A DNA stretch of 11,718 nucleotides from Thermoplasmata archaeon (GTDB lineage: Archaea; Thermoplasmatota; Thermoplasmata; Thermoplasmatales; Thermoplasmataceae). The stretch is taken from the NCBI GenBank assembly GCA_021797025.1, contig JAKAAK010000084.1, positions 1-11,718 of the forward strand, given 5' to 3'. Positions 1-5,995 of the stretch are shown piece after piece. The position numbers and the translations under genes are program-made. The notes under the pieces are model-generated. The model saw nothing but the letters and a program-made list of their open reading frames with translations, did not search any database and was not told the origin of the DNA. Positions within the stretch are counted from its first letter, which is position 1. Every line of letters starts with the position of its first letter.

Positions 1-1369
1 TAAAGAGAAGGTAATATTCAGTTTCGTCATAGTTTCCAATAAAATTACCTGCTATCTCTTTTGTGTCAATATTTGTATTGGTTTCAGTGAAATAAATATA
101 CGTTGCTAATTGATCAAAAGTACATTCATCGCTTATCTGTCCAGATTCGTTAAATAAGGGCTTGTCTAGTTCACAGAACTCGAAACCAGCCTTATAATCA
201 AATTTTTCTATTGCCCGTTTGATTCTTTCAGTTGTGATGTTTTTAGCGATATCATCTTCCATTTCAATTAAAATAAATTTTCTATTTCCACTATCTTCTT
301 TATTCAAATCCAAAACTGCGTGTCCTGTTGTACCTGAACCTGCGAAGGAGTCCAAAACAATACTATCTTTATCAGATGCAATTCTAATAAGATGAGAAAT
401 TAATTTTGTGGGTTTTGGATAATTAAATATTCTTGTTTCTTTTCCGAATATGAATTCTATATCCATCTTTCCTTGAGAAGTTAAAACCCAATCAATCCAA
501 GAACGAGGAACTAAGCCCTTTTTTTCTGATAAAAATCTTTTTCTTTTAGGCATAGAATTTCCATCCTTTCCAAACCATATTAAATCCAATTTTCTCAATT
601 CTTCTAAGTTTTTTTGAGTGTATGACCATCGCTTTAACCATTTCTTTCCTGTTGGACTGATAATTTCATAAAGACGGGAATCATCTAAATCAGAAGAAGG
701 TGCCGTTAAATCTGTGGGAGCCCAAAGCCCTCTTTTGTCATTATCTGGATTTTTATATTCTCTAAGCTGTTTTTCATTTAATGGTTCATAGAAATTCGTA
801 AGCATATTGATATTTTTTGCATAAAAAATTATATACTCATGTTGTTTAAACATAAGTTTAGAATCTGCCCCTGCTCCTGCCTTCTTTCTCCAAACAAAAT
901 TTCCAATTGTGTTTTCACTCCCAAAAACTTCATTCATTAATAATTTTAAATTTACCTGCTCGTTATCGTCAATACTGACAAAAATAACTCCATCCTCACT
1001 CAATAATTCCCTAAGTAACTTCAGACGTGGATACATCATACAGAGCCATTTATCATGACTACATAGGTCCTGAGATTCACTTCCGACTACCTTCCCAAGC
1101 CATTTTTTTATTTTAGGTGAATTGACTTTGTCATTGTATACCCATCCTTCATTACCTGTGTTATATGGTGGATCAATATAGATACATTTTACTTTGCCCT
1201 GATAATAAGGCATGAGAGCTTTCAAAGCCTCTAAATTATCGCCATGTATTATCAAATTTTGTGAGTTTTCACCATAAGAAAGTGATTTTACTTTTTTTAA
1301 CAATCTAAAAGGTACTTCTTTATCGTGATTTACAACTGCTTCTTTACCAATCCAATTTAAAACAGGCAT
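1..1369 (-). CDS. Type III Mod-like site-specific DNA adenine methyltransferase (3' end cut by window edge)
   Basis: The first 456 residues of a beta-class N6-adenine (or N4-cytosine) DNA methyltransferase. It would transfer a methyl group from S-adenosylmethionine to a base in a specific DNA site. Seen: the catalytic motif DPPYNTG (residues 66-72) comes before the SAM-binding motif DSFAGSGTTGHAV (340-352), the beta-class order. Around them are HGDNLEALK (42-50), the segment VIFVSIDDNE (128-137), and a target-recognition stretch between about 160 and 310. Mod subunits of type III systems are usually 550-650 residues, so the C-terminus and any Res helicase-nuclease partner should lie to the left of the window. 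The ATG is chosen because GGTGA lies 6 nt upstream and the reading frame begins cleanly there. A possible small gene (1376-1525) precedes it, and its TGA stop falls inside that GGTGA. The class is sure; the type III assignment is likely, but an orphan methyltransferase is possible. Confidence 0.93.
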   Translation of the reverse strand, partial: MPVLNWIGKEAVVNHDKEVPFRLLKKVKSLSYGENSQNLIIHGDNLEALKALMPYYQGKVKCIYIDPPYNTGNEGWVYNDKVNSPKIKKWLGKVVGSESQDLCSHDKWLCMMYPRLKLLRELLSEDGVIFVSIDDNEQVNLKLLMNEVFGSENTIGNFVWRKKAGAGADSKLMFKQHEYIIFYAKNINMLTNFYEPLNEKQLREYKNPDNDKRGLWAPTDLTAPSSDLDDSRLYEIISPTGKKWLKRWSYTQKNLEELRKLDLIWFGKDGNSMPKRKRFLSEKKGLVPRSWIDWVLTSQGKMDIEFIFGKETRIFNYPKPTKLISHLIRIASDKDSIVLDSFAGSGTTGHAVLDLNKEDSGNRKFILIEMEDDIAKNITTERIKRAIEKFDYKAGFEFCELDKPLFNESGQISDECTFDQLATYIYFTETNTNIDTKEIAGNFIGNYDETEYYLLF

Positions 1370-1380
1370 ATTATTTCACC
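1370..1380 (-). promoter_or_regulatory. Ribosome binding site of the Mod-like methyltransferase
   Basis: GGTGAAATAAT directly precedes the ATG. GGTGA matches the archaeal 16S 3' end (GGAGGTGA) at a spacing of 6 nt. It includes the TGA stop of the small upstream ORF, so translation of the two could be coupled. Confidence 0.6.
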
Positions 1381-1525
1381 AATAATTACAGATGGCATAC
1401 GATAACAAATATGTTCTTGCTTTACCAGCTTCACATAAAAATGATCGCATATCAACATAGCGAGGCAAAATAGCATTTTGCGTAGTTATTTTATTCAAGT
1501 ATAAGTTTATATGATTTGTTCTCAT
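1376..1525 (-). CDS. Possible small protein upstream of the methyltransferase (49 aa)
   Basis: A 49-residue ORF from ATG at 1525 to TGA at 1376, not recognised as any family. Its C-terminal part carries LPRYVDMRSFLCEAGKARTY (residues 20-39), which looks like coding sequence rather than random AT-rich translation. Support for expression: AAGGTAA sits about 7 nt upstream of the ATG, a TATA-like GATATAAAA (1561-1569) lies where a start of transcription near 1539 is expected, and the stop codon lies 6 nt before the methyltransferase ATG. It could be a small accessory or regulatory protein of the modification system, a remnant of a longer gene, or just the leader of the methyltransferase mRNA. No function is assigned. 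Confidence 0.35.
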   Translation of the reverse strand: MRTNHINLYLNKITTQNAILPRYVDMRSFLCEAGKARTYLLSYAICNYW

Positions 1526-1560
1526 TTTATTACCTTGGTTTTATTACACACCTTAATCGG

Positions 1561-1574
1561 TTTTATATCTTTAA
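1561..1574 (-). promoter_or_regulatory. Archaeal TATA-type promoter for the small ORF and methyltransferase
   Basis: Read on the minus strand, TTAAAGATATAAAA has a TATA core preceded by purine-rich BRE-like bases. The predicted transcription start is near 1539, giving a short leader that includes AAGGTAA before the ATG at 1525. Confidence 0.45.
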
Positions 1575-1893
1575 TCTTTTTATCTTTTCAGATTGTACTG
1601 TTTGTTATTCCTTTACATATCCATATGGTGCATTTTCTCTTCAGTGTCTCTTATCTCACTTAACACATACTAAATGTATTAATAATATATCCCCTATAAA
1701 AATTTTCTATTTCCTCTTGACTCAAAAATATGTCAAAAAGATAACACAAAAAACCTATAAATTATTGTAGTTCATCTGAGCCATGTACCTTCCGATATCA
1801 AACCTTCTATCTTCGATTTTACATCTATATGCATGGCCATGGTATATGAATTGACTACCCTATATCAAACAGATTGAATATTCACGTTAGATT

Positions 1894-1904
1894 GATATAT
1901 TTTA
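1894..1904 (+). promoter_or_regulatory. TATA box of the 91-aa membrane protein gene
   Basis: GATATATTTTA is centred about 22 nt before the ATG at 1920, the spacing expected of a leaderless or nearly leaderless archaeal mRNA. This supports both the gene and its first ATG. Confidence 0.5.
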
Positions 1905-1919
1905 CATCAATACAATTCT

Positions 1920-2195
1920 ATGGATATAGCTAAAATTGTTCATTCCAAAATCACACATTTGGCAAAAATGAAAAAAATTATATTCTATCTAGTTACAGTA
2001 ATTTTATTGAGCTTATTACTACTATTGTATTTATACAACAATAGCTACTATGGCCTTTTTCCATTAATATTATTCACAGGATTAATAATAATAATTGTTT
2101 CAGCAATATTTTTAACTTTAGAATACTTCCATATTGTCAAAGAGATTAGGTATAATGAATTAATTATCCAAAGCTTAATAGAAGAAGCACAGTAA
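1920..2195 (+). CDS. Small two-helix membrane protein of unknown function (91 aa)
   Basis: Not recognised as a named family. It has a basic N-terminus (K and H within residues 5-19), a first strongly hydrophobic segment at about 20-39, a short loop NNSYYG (40-45), a second segment at about 46-68, and a charged C-terminal tail (HIVKEIRYNE onward). The layout predicts two membrane-spanning helices. The ATG at 1920 is preferred because the TATA box upstream fits a leaderless start; a second Met at residue 17 would also leave both helices intact. It sits alone on the plus strand between two DNA-modification/restriction genes on the minus strand, so it could be a membrane effector of a defence locus, but nothing in the sequence proves that. 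AT-rich DNA often yields hydrophobic spurious frames, hence the moderate confidence. Confidence 0.55.
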   Translation: MDIAKIVHSKITHLAKMKKIIFYLVTVILLSLLLLLYLYNNSYYGLFPLILFTGLIIIIVSAIFLTLEYFHIVKEIRYNELIIQSLIEEAQ

Positions 2196-2254
2196 AATGC
2201 AGTAGAGAGAAAAAGTAATAAAATTTGTCACATTGCAATTGTTCTAATATATTC

Positions 2255-2270
2255 CTAAACGCAAGTTTAG
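2255..2270. repeat. Short perfect hairpin with GCAA loop
   Basis: CTAAAC-GCAA-GTTTAG forms a 6-bp perfect stem with a GNRA-type tetraloop, 59 nt after the stop of the membrane protein gene. It could lie in the 3' end of that mRNA. Its role is unknown. Confidence 0.35.
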
Positions 2271-2302
2271 CAAAACATTCACTTTACTCAGAATTTATAA
2301 GC

Positions 2303-2371
2303 GCCTTTAAATATTACCTATATTGGATTATTGCATGTAATATTTTATTTATAGTTTACAATATTTAAGGC
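2303..2371. repeat. Long-armed inverted repeat between convergent genes
   Basis: The arm GCCTTTAAATATT (2303-2315) pairs with AATATTTAAGGC (2360-2371) apart from one unpaired base, around a 44-nt loop. It lies in the tail-to-tail gap between the membrane protein and the HNH nuclease. It could be a bidirectional terminator or a tiny mobile element with terminal inverted repeats. A second small pairing, CCCT with AGGG, lies at 2371-2390 on the HNH side. Confidence 0.4.
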
Positions 2372-2399
2372 CCTCTAGATTATTTTAAGGGTATATACT

Positions 2400-4523
2400 T
2401 CACTCTACCTTTTTAAACATTTTATATCTTTCTATAATTGCCCTCTTATCTGGCTTATCAGCTAAGCGCGATAAATTTTCTACATTAATCATTAAATTAT
2501 CTTTATTGTAGCCTTTCCTAAAGACGAGTTTGTAATTGGTATCTATAGCGAACAAATTACCATCAAACATTTTGTGATGGTTCGCACACAATATCAATCC
2601 ATTTCGTGAATCGTCTACCCCATGTTCAGACTTTGGAACAATATGTGCTGCCTCGAGAACTTCTTTCAAGTCTACTCCACAAACCGCACATCTTGCACCA
2701 TATTTTTTAATTACGTCAAATTTAAATTTAGCCTGTCCAGGGCGAATGTCATTTAAAGCTTTCTTACTATCTGTATCTTTAGAGTATGGGTCAAATTCTG
2801 TTTCTTCTTCGTCTTTAGACTTAAAAACAAGTTCCTCATGGTTAGGCCAATGATCAAACACGTCAACAAGGAATGTTTCTACCATTTCGTTATATGCCCT
2901 AACTAGACCAATTTTCACCTTTCTAAATTCCTTGTCATCCCTTTTGCCAATGATCACGAATATTGGGACCTGATACTGCATTGCGCCAATTATACCTTCA
3001 ATTTCATCTTGTTGTTGCTTTCCTGTTTTAGAAGGTTTATAATTTAGGCCGCCCTCCTCAATTATCTCCTTGTACTGAGTATCAGTGATCAAAATTCTAC
3101 GTGAAATTATTTCTCCAAGACCAGAATCCTTGGGAGAAAAAGAACCACTTTGATCAATGGGCAACTTTGCTCTTGACAACTCAGACACAGGCACTCTCCC
3201 ATCCGGGTTTTTGCTAAGATTATCCCACAGTTCTTTCCTGTCCTTAATTTCTGCCGGAATTTGTTCACTATAAAAATCATCATAATAGAATAACGCATCA
3301 AGTGTCCACATGTCTAGCCCTGACCCCTTAGAAAGTCCATTGAATCTATCATTGACTTCTTCATAATATTTTCCAGGACTTTTACCTTTCTTACTAGGAT
3401 TTATAGCATATCTAGAGAGAAAACCTTCGCTTTTAGAATTCCATACTGCAAATTTTTGATTTGATCCTATCATGAGAATGGGTGTGTAAATACCATGATC
3501 AAGCCCTTTTACCTTACAAAGATAGCGTCCATTCACCTTGCCTATATACATATTATCAATTCTATCTTTGATATCTTTAGAATCATCAAGAAGTTCTGAC
3601 AGAGTTTTTCTCAACTTCTCCATGTCACTTGTGATGTTTTTGGCTTGCCTATGGAGGCCGCTCCAGTGATTGTTAGTCTTAAAATTTAAGAAATTAATAA
3701 ATTCATCCTTTTCTATATTTTTTATATTTGAGGGAGAGAATGATTTTTGGTATTCTGACATTACCTTGTCTTTTGAAGTTAACAGGTCGCAGTTCTTGTT
3801 GATTTCCCCATATAGTTCTATAATTCGCTTAAGGGCTTTTTGATATCCAGAGCGAGCTATATTTTCCTCAGGGTGTTCAGTGATATACTGCCATGCCCAG
3901 TTCAGTTCCCAGAGGCTAATACCATGTTGTTTTGCCAAATCATTAGCATATTTATTAAATTCCTCATAATGTTCAGCGAAGTAATTCCTGGTCGTGGAAT
4001 ACGTTGCATTTTGAATTAAATTCATTGCCTCTACAACTGTACCGTTGTAGACTGCATACTTCTCAGGAAAAACAACTATAAGTATGGCCGTTGCCACAGC
4101 GGGGCCAAACTTCGGCACTTTAAATTTGCCTTTATCGGAGACCGTTTCCCTAAGCCTCTCTCCAATTGGTTTGGACTCATCCAGAAGGATTTTCAATACT
4201 ATTTTGAGTTTATCAAAGTTAGCCTCAAGTTTAGTGCTGTACAAATATAGAAGACTCCAAGGTTTTTTGTATTCCTCTTTCAAGAAATCATGAAATTCCT
4301 TCCACTGGAGGTCATCAATATGACTTAAACTGAAAACCTTACTATATTTATCTATAAATTCTCGTTCTTGAGACAGCTCTTCACTGTTGGCAACGCTGAA
4401 TTGTTCCTTCGTATATTTGATGGCATCCTCTAATAAGCTCATAAGAGAAAGATAACTAGGTATATAATTAAGATTTCTTTTTTGACCCGGGGGTTTGTGT
4501 TGAAAGTACAGTTCAAACCTCAT
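2400..4523 (-). CDS. HNH endonuclease with duplicated N-terminal domain, McrA-like restriction nuclease
   Basis: A 707-residue protein ending in an HNH (beta-beta-alpha-metal) nuclease domain: zinc ligands C612-x2-C615, AAHIVP with H627, N641 in NGLIL, C646 and HH649-650 followed by KMFD. Such domains cut DNA, and the fusion to large N-terminal modules is typical of modification-dependent (McrA-type) restriction enzymes. The N-terminal half is two copies of a ~155-residue unit (about 60-215 and 258-416). Both copies run from an F-S-x-S-x-I segment, through W-S-x-L, L-L-D-x-S-K and a K-F/Y-A-V-Y/W-N core, to a W-x-L-x-x-A/L helix. They may bind DNA or read base modification. Residues about 420-600 are unassigned. 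ATG at 4523 is chosen because a TATA box lies 22 nt upstream; a GTG at 4535 would add four residues. The substrate is inferred from family, not visible. Confidence 0.88.
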   Translation of the reverse strand: MRFELYFQHKPPGQKRNLNYIPSYLSLMSLLEDAIKYTKEQFSVANSEELSQEREFIDKYSKVFSLSHIDDLQWKEFHDFLKEEYKKPWSLLYLYSTKLEANFDKLKIVLKILLDESKPIGERLRETVSDKGKFKVPKFGPAVATAILIVVFPEKYAVYNGTVVEAMNLIQNATYSTTRNYFAEHYEEFNKYANDLAKQHGISLWELNWAWQYITEHPEENIARSGYQKALKRIIELYGEINKNCDLLTSKDKVMSEYQKSFSPSNIKNIEKDEFINFLNFKTNNHWSGLHRQAKNITSDMEKLRKTLSELLDDSKDIKDRIDNMYIGKVNGRYLCKVKGLDHGIYTPILMIGSNQKFAVWNSKSEGFLSRYAINPSKKGKSPGKYYEEVNDRFNGLSKGSGLDMWTLDALFYYDDFYSEQIPAEIKDRKELWDNLSKNPDGRVPVSELSRAKLPIDQSGSFSPKDSGLGEIISRRILITDTQYKEIIEEGGLNYKPSKTGKQQQDEIEGIIGAMQYQVPIFVIIGKRDDKEFRKVKIGLVRAYNEMVETFLVDVFDHWPNHEELVFKSKDEEETEFDPYSKDTDSKKALNDIRPGQAKFKFDVIKKYGARCAVCGVDLKEVLEAAHIVPKSEHGVDDSRNGLILCANHHKMFDGNLFAIDTNYKLVFRKGYNKDNLMINVENLSRLADKPDKRAIIERYKMFKKVE

Positions 4524-4535
4524 ACTCGTTAACAC

Positions 4536-4611
4536 AGTTCAATATAAAAACTACCTAGTAATTTACCGTATAAATATTTGAAATAACAGAATTATAAATT
4601 ATGATTATTCA
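4536..4611 (+). repeat. Direct repeat copy A, left boundary of putative integrated cassette
   Basis: 76 bp that align with 8250-8324 in the same orientation with about 15 differences including one single-base gap (about 80% identity by hand). Exact shared blocks in order: AGTTCA, TATAAAAACT, CTAGTA, GTATAAATAT, GAAATA, AGAA, ATTATG, TTATT. Similarity fades outside these limits on both sides. It overlaps the last 20 bases of the small nuclease gene and contains the HNH promoter. It could be an attachment-site half, or a duplicated promoter region. Confidence 0.75.
4541..4550 (-). promoter_or_regulatory. TATA box of the HNH nuclease gene, inside direct repeat copy A
   Basis: On the minus strand, TTTTTATATT is centred about 22 nt before the ATG at 4523, predicting a leaderless mRNA. 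It lies within the left copy of the 76-bp direct repeat, so the repeat supplies this gene's promoter. Confidence 0.5.
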
Positions 4612-5008
4612 ACCTTGCTATAAAATCCTCAACACCTATGTTTTCAACCAAATCTCCATGTTTCAATATGTTTCTATGTTCCTGCCTGAAAAGGTACTCC
4701 TTTGCATTCTGTGAGAAACCATTGCCGCCTATTACCACATAGGCTTTTTTAAAATTATCATTCTCTATTATTTTTATTAGTGAAGCTATCTCATATATTA
4801 CCTTCTGTTCTGCAGTCCCTGCCACCTGCTGCCATTTCAGGCTTACAATAATGGAACGGTCCACTACAAAATCTGCCTTATACCTGTTGTTGAACAATTG
4901 CTTTCCAATAAATACCTGCTTTTGATAATCATAATGATTGAATTCCAGCAGGCTTTCAATCATTAACTCCTGCCCAGTGCCTGTTCTGGTTCCGGATCCC
5001 CCAGGCAT
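4592..5008 (-). CDS. Small PD-(D/E)XK-superfamily restriction endonuclease-like protein (138 aa)
   Basis: Probable restriction partner of the adjacent Dam-type methyltransferase; it would cut the unmethylated form of the same DNA site. Seen: an N-terminal glycine-rich GSGTRTGTG (4-12), a helix with E14 and E18, a KADFVV strand (44-49) giving an active-site aspartate D46, and VSLKWQQ (55-61) giving the catalytic lysine K58. The usual acidic residue of the E-x-K motif is a serine (S56) here, with glutamines Q60-Q61 following; some nucleases of the fold use such variants. The rest alternates helices and a VVIGGNGF strand (91-98), typical of a minimal single-domain nuclease. Its ATG overlaps the methyltransferase stop by one base (TAATG), so the two are surely co-transcribed and probably translationally coupled. 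Family membership rests on motif and context only. Confidence 0.72.
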   Translation of the reverse strand: MPGGSGTRTGTGQELMIESLLEFNHYDYQKQVFIGKQLFNNRYKADFVVDRSIIVSLKWQQVAGTAEQKVIYEIASLIKIIENDNFKKAYVVIGGNGFSQNAKEYLFRQEHRNILKHGDLVENIGVEDFIARLNNHNL

Positions 5009-5853
5009 TATTGAACACCGTAATTTGTTATTATTAATTCATTGATTATTCCACGCTTAGTCCCTATGGAATTAATGTTTCTCCTGGCATTGACTTCTAT
5101 TAAATTGAACTCTTTATATAGATTTTTTATAAAATCCGTATCAGAATTGCTTTCCATTACATACACACCTTTGCTGGAAAGCCTTTTAAAAACATTGAAA
5201 AGCCTTTCCTGATCCTTTTCAGAAAAGCCATTTGATGTGTAATCTGTAAAATTTGATGTTTTATTTACAGGCATATATGGTGGGTCAAAATAAACAAAAT
5301 CGTCTTTTGATGCGCTTTTAACAGCTTCTTCAAAATCTTCATTTAATATTGTGCATTTCTGGAATAGGTTTGAAAGGCCCATTATATTAGATTCCAGGGG
5401 CATTCCTGGATTTACATATTTCCCGTATGGTACATTAAATTTATTCTGTGAATTTACACGGTATAAACCATTGTAGCAGTGCTTATTCAAATATATCAAC
5501 AATGCAGATCTGTTTACAACATCATCTGTTGAATTGAATAATTCCCTTGCTTTGTAATAGTCATTAGAGTTATTCTTAAATTCAAGGTCTTTTAATTCAT
5601 TTATCAATGCATACGGATTGGATTTTATGGTAATGTATAGATTGTATAAATCGGTGTTAAGATCAGATATTACGGCACTGCTTATCTTATCCATGGAATA
5701 TAGTTTTATTAAGAATGATCCACCGCCAATAAAAGGTTCATAGTATTTATTAAAATTATTTGGTACATATTTAATTAAATCATTTAATAATTGTCTCTTG
5801 CCGCCTGCCCATTTCAGCACCGGCTTATAGTTTATATCCAGTAAAGATTCCAC
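5008..5853 (-). CDS. Dam/DpnM-type DNA N6-adenine methyltransferase (D12 class)
   Basis: A complete 281-residue alpha-class adenine methyltransferase. Seen: KWAGGKRQLL (14-23) and EPFIGGGSF (39-47) form the SAM-binding site, DPPY (190-193) is the catalytic motif, and YNGLYRVNSQNKFNVPYG (127-144) is the target-recognition hairpin characteristic of Dam, DpnM and related GATC-type enzymes. FTDYTSNGF (202-210) follows DPPY as in those proteins. GATC or a GATC-containing target is therefore the best guess. The GTG at 5853 is chosen because a TATA-like box (5871-5883) lies 23 nt upstream and the length then matches the family (Dam 278, DpnM 284). Upstream ATGs at 5911 and 5973 would place the promoter inside the gene. 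It protects the host from, and is coupled to, the nuclease that starts in its stop codon; it is divergent from the Schlafen-like gene. Confidence 0.95.
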   Translation of the reverse strand: MESLLDINYKPVLKWAGGKRQLLNDLIKYVPNNFNKYYEPFIGGGSFLIKLYSMDKISSAVISDLNTDLYNLYITIKSNPYALINELKDLEFKNNSNDYYKARELFNSTDDVVNRSALLIYLNKHCYNGLYRVNSQNKFNVPYGKYVNPGMPLESNIMGLSNLFQKCTILNEDFEEAVKSASKDDFVYFDPPYMPVNKTSNFTDYTSNGFSEKDQERLFNVFKRLSSKGVYVMESNSDTDFIKNLYKEFNLIEVNARRNINSIGTKRGIINELIITNYGVQ

Positions 5854-5870
5854 GTTGTAATATATGTAAA

Positions 5871-5883
5871 TAATATATAAATT
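5871..5883 (-). promoter_or_regulatory. TATA box of the methyltransferase-nuclease operon
   Basis: AATTTATATATTA on the minus strand is centred about 23 nt before the GTG at 5853 and predicts a leaderless mRNA. TATTTACATAT (5862-5872) lies between it and the start codon, where a bound protein would block initiation. Confidence 0.45.
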
Positions 5884-5939
5884 ATTAGGTGTTATATAAC
5901 ATACTTCCATGTTATTGAATGATTTAATCATTGTTCTGA

Positions 5940-5950
5940 TATTTACATAT
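5940..5950 (+). promoter_or_regulatory. TATTTACATAT motif upstream of the Schlafen-like gene
   Basis: An exact 11-mer also present, oriented toward the gene in each case, upstream of the methyltransferase (minus strand, 5862-5872) and the recombinase (minus strand, 8074-8084). Here it lies 11 bp upstream of the TATA-like TTAAATATAC. It could be an operator or activator site shared by the cassette. Confidence 0.4.
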
Positions 5951-5960
5951 GGAGAGAAAG

Positions 5961-5970
5961 TTAAATATAC
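5961..5970 (+). promoter_or_regulatory. TATA box of the Schlafen/AlbA_2 gene
   Basis: TTAAATATAC is centred about 30 nt before the ATG at 5996. It predicts a start of transcription a few bases before the ATG and supports that start over upstream in-frame codons. Confidence 0.4.
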
Positions 5971-5995
5971 CAAGTTTTCCTATAATATAGCATTA

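Larger units (their letters stand above)
1526..1919. other. Mainly non-coding AT-rich gap of 394 bp
   Basis: It separates the methyltransferase unit from the plus-strand membrane protein and holds the promoters of both. A TTG-start frame at 1516-1770 gives a low-complexity F/Y/L-rich translation and is judged chance. On the minus strand a 22-codon ORF (1840 down to 1772) has ATG about 22 nt after a GATATAGG box and might be a gene remnant, but nothing identifies it. No RNA gene or repeat array is seen. Confidence 0.5.

Noticed and set aside
1516..1770. 84-codon plus-strand frame from a TTG
   Set aside because: Low-complexity F/Y/L/I translation typical of AT-rich DNA, no ribosome site, and it overlaps the promoter and start of the minus-strand methyltransferase unit.
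3107..3301. Minus-strand frame inside the HNH nuclease
   Set aside because: Alternate-frame shadow of a well-supported gene.
4084..4293. Plus-strand frame opposite the HNH nuclease
   Set aside because: Antisense shadow; no promoter or ribosome site.
5854..5973. N-terminal extension of the Dam-type methyltransferase from starts at 5911 or 5973
   Set aside because: The extension has no family similarity, would contain the promoter, and would overlap the divergent gene's control region; GTG 5853 gives the expected family length.
5909..5995. N-terminal extension of the Schlafen-like protein from a TTG at 5909
   Set aside because: A TATA box and the shared promoter motif lie within this stretch, and the domain begins soon after the ATG at 5996.
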